Shown here: one piece after another, positions 16,025 to 25,273 of the stretch
How the letters are laid out: the number at the start of each line of letters is the position of its first letter
Position numbering within the stretch: the first letter of the stretch is position 1
From: a virus
DNA: 62,142 nt
Direction: 5' to 3' (one strand)
IMG/VR virus record: IMGVR_UViG_3300042691_022332
Coordinates: 1 to 62,142 of that record
Notes under the pieces: model-generated
Database searches by the model: none
What the model saw: only the letters and a program-made list of their open reading frames with translations
What the model was told of the DNA's origin: nothing
Position numbers and translations under genes: made by a program

Positions 16025-17331
16025 TAACTTTCCATCCAATTACCGTCTTGATTAGAACAATAAACATCTATTTTATTACGCAATTGATCAAGTTTTTCTT
16101 GATCGTGTCTAATGTTAGAAATGATAAAATAATTCATAATTGTACTAGTGTGTAAGAAAAAACGTTTCTTGTTTGCTAATAACAAATCAATGCTATCGAT
16201 AAAATCTACACAGTGAAATTCAATATCTAATAACTTAATTTTATTCCAGTTTTTAAATACTTGATCATTATCTCTCATTAATAATTCTGCACCGCCCTGA
16301 GCACTGTTTAGTCTAGGCTCCATATCCAAATTTTTAGATCGAGCCCAGTCTTCTGCAAACGTTTGATAATTCACACCATTCCAATTTTTGTAGAGATGTT
16401 GTTTGAACTCGATGTTGCGAGGATTTATATCGTAAAATACAATTTTATTAGCATTACTAGTCAGCGCCATATTTTCTCCAAGCAGTCCGTTGGCCGGAGC
16501 AATAACAACATCTGCTTGTATATGGGGAGCGTTTCCGTCCCATTGCCATACATTTACATATTCAAATGATAAAAATTTTCGTAAGATAGATATTACAAGT
16601 CTTTGTGTTTCTTCTAATTCGGAAGAAACTGTGAGTGTTTTTAAACATTCTTCAAATAGTTCTGAACCAGTTGTTGGATAACAATATCCCCTTGCGGCAA
16701 GTTTAAATCTGTCTTTGTCCAACTCTAAATTTTCTACTAAATCATCTATGGCTACAAAATCTTTATGAAAATCTGGATACCTCCATTCAGCATCAAAGTT
16801 AACTACCCTATAACCTTTTAGCAACGAATGTTCCATGACTTTTGTCCCAAATCCAATATCTCTTGTTACAACAGTTTCGGATAATCCAATGCTTAACGGA
16901 GCATGACCGTCGTTCATATCTCCCTGACCTCTAATAAATGCAGGTCCATTGTCTGTATATGTATTTTTAAAATTTAAATCACAGTCTTTAAAAATTTTAG
17001 TATTAAGTATAAAACATTGTTCGTGCAAGTGCGGAGTGCGATCTTCAGGATACCACATTAAATGTCCCATAAGTCCAACATCGTCTGGCATGTTGCGTAT
17101 TTTCTCCCAGAGATGATCACGATTAACAACAATATCTCCAGCCGTTTCAACAAACAACCAATCTGCTTGATCTAGATATTGTGCTATGTCTTCATAGTTG
17201 TCTACAACATGCATAGGGTACTTTCCTTCGCACAATTGATGTTGACCAGCCAACGTCAACTGTAGCATCTTTTTGTCTAACCATTCGCTGTTAGTATAAG
17301 TCTTGACTGTGATAAAAATAACCTGATTCAT
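16024..17331 (-). CDS. Large two-part protein of unknown function (possible transferase)
   Basis: A 435-residue protein. The N-terminal half begins VIFITVKTYTNSEWLDKKM and contains DWLFVETAGDIVV and GLMGHLMWYPED, loosely like glycosyltransferase strands. The C-terminal half has DVVIAPANGLLGENMAL and IVFYDINPRNIEF, which look like the glycine loop and acidic strand-2 end of a Rossmann methyltransferase-like fold. I do not recognise the family. It overlaps the oxygenase gene upstream by 41 bases. Related two-part proteins may exist in giant viruses and phages; no function is claimed. Confidence 0.5.
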   Translation of the reverse strand: MNQVIFITVKTYTNSEWLDKKMLQLTLAGQHQLCEGKYPMHVVDNYEDIAQYLDQADWLFVETAGDIVVNRDHLWEKIRNMPDDVGLMGHLMWYPEDRTPHLHEQCFILNTKIFKDCDLNFKNTYTDNGPAFIRGQGDMNDGHAPLSIGLSETVVTRDIGFGTKVMEHSLLKGYRVVNFDAEWRYPDFHKDFVAIDDLVENLELDKDRFKLAARGYCYPTTGSELFEECLKTLTVSSELEETQRLVISILRKFLSFEYVNVWQWDGNAPHIQADVVIAPANGLLGENMALTSNANKIVFYDINPRNIEFKQHLYKNWNGVNYQTFAEDWARSKNLDMEPRLNSAQGGAELLMRDNDQVFKNWNKIKLLDIEFHCVDFIDSIDLLLANKKRFFLHTSTIMNYFIISNIRHDQEKLDQLRNKIDVYCSNQDGNWMES

Positions 17332-17977
17332 CTTGTTTTTCCAATGCAGTGGTCATCATGTCTTTCCATTCTGGAGTTGAATCATGATGATGTATAATTA
17401 AATGATAACGATCTTCGTTGCTGTTGTTATAAACACTGTGTTCATAATTGAGATTCATAGCATACGCAGTACCAGGCGGAAAGTCTAAAATATCGCCAGT
17501 TCCCCATATCCAGTTACATCCCGGTGGGTTAGTCAGTGCCACATTTATCGGCTCTGGACAACTTATTGGACTGTCGTTGTGTAAAGAAATATATCCGCCC
17601 GCTTCTAACAACATAAATCTTACACGCCCGTATTTTTTACTAGGAAATATATTCTTAAGCCAATTTACAGTTATAGGACACTGATCGGCGATTTCGGTCC
17701 AGTGTAAGTCTTTAGCCGCCTCATTAGCGTTAGCGTATCCATACGCATCCCAACTCATAGGTTTGTCTAAACCTAGTCCGTGTATTGGCAAACTCCACCA
17801 TCCTTTATGATCGTACCCGTCGTTATCTCTATAAAGAATAAATTTTGATCGTAGTGCTTTGGCCTCTTCAGCCATTTCTTCAAACGGAACAGGTAAGTCA
17901 AGTTTTAAACACTTGGCATCACTAAACAAATATTGTCTAGAATTTGGTAAAGGGTCTTTGCTAAAGTTAAAGGTCAT
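17291..17977 (-). CDS. Aspartyl/asparaginyl beta-hydroxylase-like 2OG oxygenase
   Basis: A 228-residue protein with the full motif set: His133 and Asp135 (YISLHNDSP), then GCNWIWGTGDILDFPPG, His180 (NLNYEHSVYN) and Arg190 (EDRYHLIIH). These match the Fe(II) triad and 2-oxoglutarate Arg of aspartyl/asparaginyl beta-hydroxylases. It opens a minus-strand operon divergent from a radical SAM gene, with 52 bases between start codons. Predicted to hydroxylate a peptide or small molecule; the substrate is unknown. Confidence 0.82.
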   Translation of the reverse strand: MTFNFSKDPLPNSRQYLFSDAKCLKLDLPVPFEEMAEEAKALRSKFILYRDNDGYDHKGWWSLPIHGLGLDKPMSWDAYGYANANEAAKDLHWTEIADQCPITVNWLKNIFPSKKYGRVRFMLLEAGGYISLHNDSPISCPEPINVALTNPPGCNWIWGTGDILDFPPGTAYAMNLNYEHSVYNNSNEDRYHLIIHHHDSTPEWKDMMTTALEKQDESGYFYHSQDLY

Positions 17978-17985
17978 AATATACT
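17958..17985 (+). promoter_or_regulatory. Weak candidate sigma70-type promoter
   Basis: TTGCTA at 17958-17963, a 16-base spacer and TATACT at 17980-17985 point towards the radical SAM gene at 18030. The -35 box lies inside the start of the divergent oxygenase gene. The match is clearly poorer than the other promoters in the window, so this is a tentative call. I saw no convincing promoter for the minus-strand gene here. Confidence 0.35.
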
Positions 17986-18029
17986 TATTTTATTTTACCA
18001 CGGTGACAAATAAAAGTAAATATCATGAC

Positions 18030-19106
18030 ATGTTTAAATTTAACGAACTTCGTACTATCCATTTAGAAATAACCAATAACTGCCAAGCCAGTTGTCCAAT
18101 GTGTGCTAGAAATTATCATGGCGGACAAGACAATCCTTTATTAAAAATTAATAATTGGACACTTAAAGATTTTCAAGATATATTTACGTCTGAAGTGATT
18201 GCTCAAGTGCAAGGCATATACTTCTGCGGAAATTTTGGTGACCCGTTGTTGAACAACGATTTTTTAGATATGATCAAATGGATAGTACCTCAAAATCCAC
18301 ATTTAGTTATTAACATTCATACCAACGGTGGACTACGCAATACTGCATGGTGGAAAGACCTTGCACAAAGTTTGCCTCAGAATCACATGGTGGTATTTGG
18401 ACTAGACGGGTTAGAGGATACACTACCGTTATATAGAGTCGGAGTTAACTACAACAAAGTTATTCAAAATGCTCGAGCATTTATCACTGCCGGCGGCAAA
18501 GCCGAATGGGCATTTATTAAATTTAAACACAATGAGCATCAAGAAGAAGAAGCAAGACGCATTGCTAAAGCAATGAATTTTGCAGTATTCACTCTTAAAA
18601 ACTCTAGTAGATTTTTAGGAGAGCCTAAATATAGAGTGATTGACAAACATGGTGATGTAACGCATTACATTGAACCTCCTACAGATAACAAGATGCATTT
18701 TATCAGTAAGGATATGATTAACAACTACAAGACCACTGTACTTCCGTTAGAAATTAAATGTAAAGTTCAAAACGATAAAGAGATCTATATAGATGCTTAC
18801 AAGAATATTATGCCTTGCTGTTGGCTTGCAAGTATTCCTTATACACAATATGATTATGATAATGTAAACGCATCTTTACGTTACGAGATAAAACGTCAGC
18901 ATTCTGAGTTAGTTGCTGATTTGGGAGACACTAGTGCAGTAACAGTTGGTGTTAAGAATGTAATCGATTCAGATGTGTGGCAATCTGTTTGGGAAACTTA
19001 CTGGACTACTAAGAAATTAATCATGTGTGCTAGGATTTGTGGCCAAAGCGCAGAAATATCTCGCCCAGGTGATCAATTCTTAGAAAGACAAAATTTAGAC
19101 AGTTGA
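18030..19106 (+). CDS. Radical SAM enzyme (twitch/SPASM type)
   Basis: Start ATG 18030 gives MFKFNELRTIHLEITNNC. Cys18, Cys22 and Cys25 (CQASCPMC) bind the radical SAM cluster, YFCGNFGDPL takes the place of the GGE motif, and INIHTNGGL follows. Auxiliary cysteines are at IKCKVQ, IMPCCWL and MCARICGQ. It is paralogous to the enzyme at 30997: both share FxGNxGDP, THxNGG- or TNGG-type and GLEDT-RV blocks. It stands divergent to an oxygenase, while its paralog directly follows one. Monocistronic; substrate unknown. Confidence 0.88.
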   Translation: MFKFNELRTIHLEITNNCQASCPMCARNYHGGQDNPLLKINNWTLKDFQDIFTSEVIAQVQGIYFCGNFGDPLLNNDFLDMIKWIVPQNPHLVINIHTNGGLRNTAWWKDLAQSLPQNHMVVFGLDGLEDTLPLYRVGVNYNKVIQNARAFITAGGKAEWAFIKFKHNEHQEEEARRIAKAMNFAVFTLKNSSRFLGEPKYRVIDKHGDVTHYIEPPTDNKMHFISKDMINNYKTTVLPLEIKCKVQNDKEIYIDAYKNIMPCCWLASIPYTQYDYDNVNASLRYEIKRQHSELVADLGDTSAVTVGVKNVIDSDVWQSVWETYWTTKKLIMCARICGQSAEISRPGDQFLERQNLDS

Positions 19107-19772
19107 TGTCTTAATGATAAACCCTGCTTGTTCTCCTATACGAACAAGTTCATCCATGGCCGCTTGGTCTCGAGGATTTACTAACATTTCTCTGTCAGTT
19201 AATTTTTTGATACCAGTCATCTTGCCTTCTTTAAGGGCACGATTCATCCATCGTGTAATGGAGATTTGAATAATGTGTTTCCAATCATAGTCACCGCCTT
19301 CTACAGTAAAGCGAACCCACCCGTCTGTAACATCTGGCAACAGTACTCTGATGTTTAAATGAATACGCTCATGTGCTCCAAAGTTACTAGCAACATGTAC
19401 GTTACCGGTGTTCATTGACCACACAGTTCCGTCTACTGGTAAATGGTACATCTGATTTTCTTCTAAGTCTATGATCCTGCAATACTCGTTGGTAATAATA
19501 CTCATATGTAACCGATCATCGGGATCGCAGTGCGCCATGTAACTTTCTTCGGCTTTTAACTTTAGCAATCGTGCTTCGCCTACATTGCCCAACGCTTCTA
19601 AAACATTGCCCAGTGGAGTTCCTACGAACTCAGGTTTGGTTTGATACGGCCCATTAAATAAACGCCCTTCAGCAGTTTCATTTAATTGGATATACCGTTC
19701 GAAATAGGGCAATGCTTTAACTTGTTCTATAATTGGGTCTATCGGAAATGCATGGTCTAATTTTTTTAACAT
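19095..19772 (-). CDS. Aspartyl/asparaginyl hydroxylase-like 2OG oxygenase
   Basis: A 225-residue protein with His81 and Asp83 (MAHCDPDDR), VDGTVWSMNTGNVHVASN with His126, and Arg136 (HERIHLNIR). This spacing of HxD, H and R matches Fe(II)/2-oxoglutarate oxygenases of the aspartyl/asparaginyl hydroxylase group. It is a single-gene minus-strand unit: its 3' end overlaps the radical SAM gene by 12 bases, and its start codon is only 12 bases from the divergent QueC-like gene. Substrate unknown. Confidence 0.75.
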   Translation of the reverse strand: MLKKLDHAFPIDPIIEQVKALPYFERYIQLNETAEGRLFNGPYQTKPEFVGTPLGNVLEALGNVGEARLLKLKAEESYMAHCDPDDRLHMSIITNEYCRIIDLEENQMYHLPVDGTVWSMNTGNVHVASNFGAHERIHLNIRVLLPDVTDGWVRFTVEGGDYDWKHIIQISITRWMNRALKEGKMTGIKKLTDREMLVNPRDQAAMDELVRIGEQAGFIIKTSTV

Positions 19773-19784
19773 TTAAATACCTAT

Positions 19785-20555
19785 ATGAATATAAAACAGT
19801 TGTACGATTTAACACCCTACACCAATATCCTGCACGAAATAGATGGTGTTTATTTTCCACTTGATAAAGATTGGAAAAACATTGCTATTAGTGTCAGTGG
19901 CGGCGCAGATTCTGCACTACTTGCTTACTTATTATGCGACTTAATTCAAAAGAACAATTATGATATCACTGTTCATATTATCACGCATGTACGTTGCTGG
20001 AAAACTCGTCCTTGGCAACGGTACAACAGTTTAGATGTGTATACTGCACTTTTAGAGAAATTTAGACACATACGATTTGTAAGACATGAAAACTTTTTAC
20101 CACCTGATTTTGAATGGGGAAATAAAGGCCCCACAATAGTCGATGAGTATGGCGAACTTAATAGCGGAGATATTATTGAAATTAGAGCATTTGCTGAATA
20201 CATTGGGCACAAAGAAGACGTAGATGCTTACTTTAATGCAGTAACACATAATCCAGATATTGAAATCGAGGGATCAATGAGCCGTCGTGATATTGAACCT
20301 GTGCCAAATAACGTTAAGAAGATGATAACAACACATATGGGTAAAGTTAGTTCTCACCCTTTTAGATTTGTTGATAAGAGTTGGATCTATAAACAATATC
20401 AGAGTCTAGATATTTTAGATTTATACAATCAAACTAGAAGTTGTGAAGGCGAGTTTAATGAAATAACTTATGAAACTTATATACCAGGACAATATGTGCC
20501 TAAGTGTGGCAAATGTTTTTGGTGTTCTGAACGTGCATGGGCAGAAAAACAATAA
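19785..20555 (+). CDS. queC: PP-loop ATPase, 7-cyano-7-deazaguanine synthase-like (QueC-like)
   Basis: A 256-residue protein with the ATP-pyrophosphatase loop SVSGGADSALLAYLL (residues 36-50) and a C-terminal cysteine set SCEGEF...KCGKCFWCSERAWA that fits the Zn site of QueC (C, then CxxCxxC). QueC makes preQ0 from 7-carboxy-7-deazaguanine, ammonia and ATP. The other steps are present (FolE 45233, QueD-like 54298, QueE 43868). It lies far from them, among amidinotransferase and oxygenase genes, so a related sugar amidotransferase-type PP-loop enzyme is the main alternative. Confidence 0.65.
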   Translation: MNIKQLYDLTPYTNILHEIDGVYFPLDKDWKNIAISVSGGADSALLAYLLCDLIQKNNYDITVHIITHVRCWKTRPWQRYNSLDVYTALLEKFRHIRFVRHENFLPPDFEWGNKGPTIVDEYGELNSGDIIEIRAFAEYIGHKEDVDAYFNAVTHNPDIEIEGSMSRRDIEPVPNNVKKMITTHMGKVSSHPFRFVDKSWIYKQYQSLDILDLYNQTRSCEGEFNEITYETYIPGQYVPKCGKCFWCSERAWAEKQ

Positions 20556-20887
20556 TGGATATCTATCACATCTGGGCAGACAAACAGGGTGACATCAGCG
20601 ACCTGGACTGGGTCAACAACATGAAATCTTTTCTTGATCACTTAGTTGATGAAGACAAGATGGTAAGTTATAGAATTACTAGATGTAAAATGGGATTTCG
20701 TAGTATGGATATTCCTGAGTGGCATATTATGATGGAGTTCAATAATATGGCACAGTTAGAAACAGCATTCCAACGTGTAGCACCGTTAGAAGGTGAACTC
20801 GAAGACAAACACCGTAGTTTTAATCAATTTGTGTCGGGAAACATCCAACACGCATATTACAGGGATTGGCCAGATGGACAAAATTAA
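20555..20887 (+). CDS. DUF6614-like small ferredoxin-fold protein
   Basis: Starts at ATG 20555, sharing its A with the preceding TAA. The 110-residue protein begins MDIYHIWADKQGDISDLDW and has YRITRCKMGF, PEWHIMMEF, AQLETAF and a C-terminal YYRDWPD. This order resembles the DUF6614 family of small proteobacterial proteins (MD.YHIW, YRLTR, FHIMIE, YRDFPD), which I recall from family patterns. Function unknown. Its place between a PP-loop enzyme and an amidinotransferase suggests an accessory role in that pathway. Confidence 0.6.
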   Translation: MDIYHIWADKQGDISDLDWVNNMKSFLDHLVDEDKMVSYRITRCKMGFRSMDIPEWHIMMEFNNMAQLETAFQRVAPLEGELEDKHRSFNQFVSGNIQHAYYRDWPDGQN

Positions 20888-22043
20888 ATTAAATAGTTGG
20901 GATGAGTTGCAAAAGTTAGAAGCAGTTATTGTTGGTAGTGTCTATGACTCTACTTTTTTCGATGGTGTAAAAAATAATAGAATTGCTAGTGTACTTAAAA
21001 AGATTGTTGACGAAACTAACGAAGATATCGATTACTTTAAAAGTCAATTAAAAAGTCACGGTGTGCAGGTATTGCAAGCATTGCCCAAGGAGTTAGGTTA
21101 CAAAGATAGTATACTTGACTATGTGGATGTTAATGGTAAGATGGGATTTGCCAGTGGTAGACCCGATCTCATTAAAAAGAATATGATCCCTACTAGCCCA
21201 TTACAAGTCAGAGATGATAGTATAGTAATGGGCAATAAGTTATTAATTACTGATAGAACTTTTGAAGTAGAAGGATATGTTAAAAAATTTATAGAATGGT
21301 TTGGCGAGGATCAGATTGATCTTAGTATCTATAACGGCAAGATGGAGTTTAAACGTAGTGAGTTAAATCTTATTGCCGCAGCCAAAGACAGAGGGTTACC
21401 AGAAGATTACTTTATTAAAAATCCTGACCCCAATGTAATGAGTTTAATGGGATTTTGTAGTCCTAACTTAACACGAATAGGTACCACCTGTATGGTCGAC
21501 TTATGGCAGAGCGCCGACATCCTGGAGTTTCTGAATGAGCGTTATCCTCAGTTCTCTTATAAAGATGTTTGCATAGGCGGCCATCTAGATGGTATCTTTA
21601 GTGTAGTCAAGGAAGGAGTAGTGATTGCAGGTCCTTGGTTCAAAGGCTACGAAAAGTTATTCCCAGGTTGGGAAATAATCTACTTTAATGATCCTAACTG
21701 GGATAACGTTAAGCAGTGGTACAAACTAAGAGATAAAAATAGAGGGAATTGGTGGGTTCCAGGAGAAGAGAGCAATGATCAGTTCACTGAATTTGTTGAA
21801 AGTTTCTTACCTAACTGGACAGGATTCTGCGAAGAAACTATTTTTGACTTAAATTGTTTAGTCATTGATGACCGACATGTTGTAGTTAACAGCGACAACC
21901 CTGAGTTACTTAAACTATTAGAGTCAAAGGGCATTACTCCTATTGTATGTCCGTTACGTAACAGATTCTTCTGGGATGGCGGCTGGCATTGTCTTACATT
22001 AGATGTTAAACGTAGTGGAGGTCAACGTGATTATGGAGTATGA
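20874..22043 (+). CDS. Amidinotransferase family protein
   Basis: ATG 20874 is supported by AGGGA about ten bases upstream and a 14-base overlap with the previous gene. The 389-residue protein has LEAVIVGSVYDS at the start, GGHLDGIFSVVKEG (catalytic His region) and GGWHCLTLDVKR with Cys373 as nucleophile. It is longer than the other two copies, with an extra central part (about residues 140-225). A WVPGEESNDQF stretch is unusual. Probably transfers an amidino group from arginine to an unknown amine. Confidence 0.8.
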   Translation: MDKIKLNSWDELQKLEAVIVGSVYDSTFFDGVKNNRIASVLKKIVDETNEDIDYFKSQLKSHGVQVLQALPKELGYKDSILDYVDVNGKMGFASGRPDLIKKNMIPTSPLQVRDDSIVMGNKLLITDRTFEVEGYVKKFIEWFGEDQIDLSIYNGKMEFKRSELNLIAAAKDRGLPEDYFIKNPDPNVMSLMGFCSPNLTRIGTTCMVDLWQSADILEFLNERYPQFSYKDVCIGGHLDGIFSVVKEGVVIAGPWFKGYEKLFPGWEIIYFNDPNWDNVKQWYKLRDKNRGNWWVPGEESNDQFTEFVESFLPNWTGFCEETIFDLNCLVIDDRHVVVNSDNPELLKLLESKGITPIVCPLRNRFFWDGGWHCLTLDVKRSGGQRDYGV

Positions 22044-22521
22044 AGAATATCTAACCAAATGGGTAGAAGAAGTATTATCAGTTCCACATGATTTGTTAAA
22101 CAGTTTGCCTATTTGTCCTTTTGCAAAGTCTGCAATATTAAAGAATCAAGTTAAATTTATTCGCACATCTGATTATGTAAAAGACATAGTAGAAAAATTA
22201 ACAGCATGGGATGATAATGATCATGCTGTACTATTTGTTTGCGATGACGATGTAGATCCTATTAAGTTTGCAGAAGACATCAAACAACTCAACAAACAGT
22301 TTCTTCCTCAGGACTTAGTACTATTAGAAGATCATGTAAGCATTGAGGAATCATTTCACGGCATTAAATTTAATAACGGAAAATATAATATTGTTATTGT
22401 ACAAAGATTGCATAGTATTAATGAAGCCAGCCGTTCTTTAGAACGCGGTGGATATTATATCAACTGGAATGATGATATGTACAATGATGTAGTTAGATGG
22501 CGGTTTGAATCAAACACCTAA
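22033..22521 (+). CDS. Conserved hypothetical protein with CPFA motif
   Basis: A ~162-residue protein starting MEYEEYLTKWVEEVLSVPH and carrying LPICPFAKSAI, then FVCDDDVDPIKF and GKYNIVIVQRLHSINEASRSLE. An in-frame GTG at 22027 has GGAGG at ideal spacing, so it may start two codons earlier. I recall similar CPFA-containing proteins only as hypotheticals beside radical SAM or PLP genes. The 10-base overlap with the amidinotransferase suggests co-translation. It converges with the minus-strand acetyltransferase-like gene (12-base overlap). No function assigned. Confidence 0.55.
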   Translation: MEYEEYLTKWVEEVLSVPHDLLNSLPICPFAKSAILKNQVKFIRTSDYVKDIVEKLTAWDDNDHAVLFVCDDDVDPIKFAEDIKQLNKQFLPQDLVLLEDHVSIEESFHGIKFNNGKYNIVIVQRLHSINEASRSLERGGYYINWNDDMYNDVVRWRFESNT

Positions 22522-22932
22522 TATTTCAAAACCTTGTAGTTTGAACATATAGGACTCAATTGATTCAAAGTACATAAATCGATATCCTCGATTTCGGTAG
22601 ATTGCACATTCATTCTGCAAACTATTTAAACCTAGTCTTAGTTTAGGATTGCGATAATCCCATGCATGATGGTCTATAACAATGCTTTCGTTATCCCAAA
22701 TACGATACATGCTCCATGCTATTAATCGATCTTGCTCGTAGTAACCAAATACCTCAGTGCCTGGAACTAAGAATCTACCAGGTACCATTGGCATGATACT
22801 TTTAAAATTTTTATGCAGGCAATATGCTTTATAAACTCTGTTGATTTCGTCAACAGGCACTGGATTCAATAAGTGTGCATCCAATGTAACATTGTATGTA
22901 GTTTTTGTTAAATCTATACGAGCAAATCTCAT
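22510..22932 (-). CDS. GNAT-like acetyltransferase-type protein
   Basis: A 140-residue protein. VFGYYEQDRLIAWSMYRIWD followed by HHAWDYRNPKLRLGLNSLQN and YRFMYFES...QGFEILG looks like GNAT strands 4 and 5, the CoA-binding helix position and the C-terminal GF segment. It lies at the end of the minus-strand operon behind two radical SAM genes, with a four-base overlap. The substrate may be the radical SAM product; this is inference. Confidence 0.55.
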   Translation of the reverse strand: MRFARIDLTKTTYNVTLDAHLLNPVPVDEINRVYKAYCLHKNFKSIMPMVPGRFLVPGTEVFGYYEQDRLIAWSMYRIWDNESIVIDHHAWDYRNPKLRLGLNSLQNECAIYRNRGYRFMYFESIESYMFKLQGFEILGV

Positions 22933-23861
22933 TGCTTGGTCTTGGTTGCTTTGATATCAGTACCGCAGTGACAGTATTCTCTGGGGCACAAAAACGATTG
23001 CCCTAGCATATCGATTGTAAAATTGTTCCAATTTCCCAAATGTCTAGTTCCACATGTACCTAAACTAATATTACTGGTTGGATTAATTACAATAACCTCA
23101 CTGCCAACTTCGCAATCCCATCCTTGAAATTTATTTAAATCATTCTTCATTAATTGATCAGGGTCTAACCTATCTATAGAGCCATCGTTCCACATGATTG
23201 TTGAGCCTTGATCTTGCAACCAACTATATTTTATCAGCCCTTGTCTAACTTCTTCTTGAGTAAAATTTAAAATGGGTGCAGTATTTTCGTAAAAGTCTAA
23301 TTGTTCCTGTGTATAGTCATGGTAGAACCATCCAGAGTTACTCCAGTTATTAAGAGGTTTTAAGATAATAATTTTGATTCTTAGAATTTTCTTTAGTTCC
23401 TCGAACCAAGACATAGATAACTCCCAATGTCTTGGATCCGCCATCAAATAGACAACAGCATAACTGGAATGTGATATTGCTTTAATTTTATCTAAATCCA
23501 ATGTGTGTTCACTAGGATGTAAGGTCACGTTCCAATTATCGACCAATTGTGTTGCTTCTTCGTAGAATCTAACAGTTCTAGAAAGATTACTATCTGAGAT
23601 TACACTAAAATTACGCTTTTTTAACTCGCTCAGTATATCTAAATATTGTGGATGAACAGTAGGTTCTCCCCCAGTGAAACTAAACACTGGATTTCTATCT
23701 TTAATCTTATCTAAAAAAGTTTGTAATTCATCTAAATTAATTTGATGACTTTTACCTTGATTCAACTCAGTAGGACAATAAGAACACTTGTAGGTACAGG
23801 CGGTAGTTATTTGCCAAATTACTTTTAATTTTTTAGGAGAAATTATTTTTATTGGTATCAT
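22929..23861 (-). CDS. Radical SAM enzyme with C-terminal auxiliary-cluster cysteines
   Basis: Cys22, Cys26 and Cys29 (CTYKCSYC) bind the radical SAM cluster; FSFTGGEPTVHP is the SAM motif. A C-terminal set of GWDCEVGS, LGTCGTRH and FLCPREYCHCG forms a SPASM/twitch-type domain. It is most like the enzymes at 9125 and 27411 (CNY-CSYC). It overlaps the preceding N-twitch radical SAM gene by four bases, so two radical SAM enzymes are made together. The same two-enzyme order occurs on the other strand at 26156-28298. Confidence 0.88.
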   Translation of the reverse strand: MIPIKIISPKKLKVIWQITTACTYKCSYCPTELNQGKSHQINLDELQTFLDKIKDRNPVFSFTGGEPTVHPQYLDILSELKKRNFSVISDSNLSRTVRFYEEATQLVDNWNVTLHPSEHTLDLDKIKAISHSSYAVVYLMADPRHWELSMSWFEELKKILRIKIIILKPLNNWSNSGWFYHDYTQEQLDFYENTAPILNFTQEEVRQGLIKYSWLQDQGSTIMWNDGSIDRLDPDQLMKNDLNKFQGWDCEVGSEVIVINPTSNISLGTCGTRHLGNWNNFTIDMLGQSFLCPREYCHCGTDIKATKTKQ

Positions 23862-25243
23862 AATAAATGCGCTAAGTCTGGGAACACAGTTTTACTATCA
23901 GTTCCTCGAATCCTGTCTAGGTTTCTCATGTACTCTTGGAAGTCTGGTAGCAAGTGGCTGTGATCCTGTGCTTCTACAAACTTCAAGATAGCCTCGTATC
24001 GTTTCCAGCCATACGGGTTTACCTTCCAAAAATTGTCGTCTTGTCGATAATTGTTCCATAACCAGTCCTTAAACTCCATAAAATTTTCACGCACCTGTTG
24101 CTTGTCTTCTGCGGGCAGGATTCTAGCACTCAGGAATGTGGGGATATACAGCAAGTGCATATTAATAATGCCGCCGCCAGATTCAAAGTCTTCAAATTTG
24201 AATTTATTAATTTTCTTAAAGTCTTGCTCTAGTTTCCACTTGGCAAAATTTGTTACATTTTTAATATTCAGTGCCTGTACAGCACACGCAATACTAGTAT
24301 GAATGTGTGCAGGAGTATTATCCAACATTCTTAATGCACGTTCGATGTCGGTCCACTCAGCAGGATAACGTATGTAATGATTGCGTTGATCCATGTCATC
24401 GATACTAAACGCATATCGAACTTGCTTAAACTCAGTCCAAATATCTATCATGTTCTGATCAATAAGAACACCGTTGCTGTTGTAGCGCAAACTGATTTGT
24501 TTACTATAGCCTCTGCGTATAATTTCTTCTAAGAACCGTTTGTGTTCTTTAATCATTAATGGCTCACCACCGGCAAAGTATAGTTGCCTAATATGCGGAA
24601 TCTGACTAAACACTTGATCCCAAAACTCAGGCTTTTCATACCAGTAGTTATTAAATTCGCTGGCATGCCATTCTACTTGTTTAAGAATAATAGGACTCTT
24701 AGTAATGCTAGTTAGTTGTTTGTGATCCTGTACCCAACGGCTACTATCATGCGGACTACACATTACACATTTTAAATTACAGTTATGCCCTAGTCTTAAA
24801 TCCCAGTAAGGAACTTTAACAGGAATAGTACCGTCTTCTTTAGTATCTTTGGCCAACTGCTCAATATCTAAGCCGTCTTCAATCCATTCGTACAGTTCCC
24901 ACATGCGCTTACTAAACACACCGTTTGTTTCTTCTTCAAAACATTTAGTGCAACTTGCAGGCACTTGTCCGGCCAGCATGGTCTTACGAACACTTTGCAT
25001 ATATTCATTATTGAATGCCTCTAACGGCAAGTCAACGCCAAAGTTAGCAGGCTTGCCATTTACATTCTTAACTAGCCCAACAGTATGATCTCCAGTTTCT
25101 GCACCACTGGCATTGGTAACACAGCACAGTCTAGCATCACCGTTTGGCCTTGTAGCCAAATGAATCCACGGCAATGCACAGAATGTTTTGGATCCTGTTT
25201 TTTCTTCAACAATTTTAATTATTTTAGTTATTTTTTCATTCAT
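23858..25243 (-). CDS. Twitch-domain radical SAM protein (N-terminal twitch)
   Basis: A 461-residue protein. The N-terminal cysteines Cys22 (FCALPWIHL), Cys40-Cys41 (ARLCCV), Cys98 and Cys101 (CTKC) form a twitch-type auxiliary cluster domain placed before the radical SAM core. The core has Cys155, Cys159 and Cys162 (CNLKCVMC) and YFAGGEPLM. This N-terminal arrangement is that of the family annotated as twitch domain-containing radical SAM proteins. It is first in its operon, behind the minus-strand promoter at 25271-25299 (predicted leader about 20 bases). Substrate unknown. Confidence 0.88.
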   Translation of the reverse strand: MNEKITKIIKIVEEKTGSKTFCALPWIHLATRPNGDARLCCVTNASGAETGDHTVGLVKNVNGKPANFGVDLPLEAFNNEYMQSVRKTMLAGQVPASCTKCFEEETNGVFSKRMWELYEWIEDGLDIEQLAKDTKEDGTIPVKVPYWDLRLGHNCNLKCVMCSPHDSSRWVQDHKQLTSITKSPIILKQVEWHASEFNNYWYEKPEFWDQVFSQIPHIRQLYFAGGEPLMIKEHKRFLEEIIRRGYSKQISLRYNSNGVLIDQNMIDIWTEFKQVRYAFSIDDMDQRNHYIRYPAEWTDIERALRMLDNTPAHIHTSIACAVQALNIKNVTNFAKWKLEQDFKKINKFKFEDFESGGGIINMHLLYIPTFLSARILPAEDKQQVRENFMEFKDWLWNNYRQDDNFWKVNPYGWKRYEAILKFVEAQDHSHLLPDFQEYMRNLDRIRGTDSKTVFPDLAHLL

Positions 25244-25244
25244 G

Positions 25245-25273
25245 TTGATTACTTATCGTAGTGATGTTATAAT
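25245..25273 (+). promoter_or_regulatory. Sigma70-type promoter (plus), interlocked with the minus promoter
   Basis: TTGATT at 25245-25250, a 17-base spacer and TATAAT at 25268-25273, reading towards the PLP enzyme gene at 25312 (predicted leader about 32 bases). The -10 box shares three bases with the opposing -10 box, so the two promoters cannot both be opened by polymerase at once. An AATAAATA at 25298-25305 resembles a T4-late element but would give a leaderless start at 25312. Confidence 0.75.

Noticed and set aside
17978-18029. Promoter for the minus-strand oxygenase gene (TTGTCA, 17 bases, AAGTAT)
   Set aside because: The -10 box ends three bases before the ATG, so the start would fall inside the coding region; the -10 match is poor.
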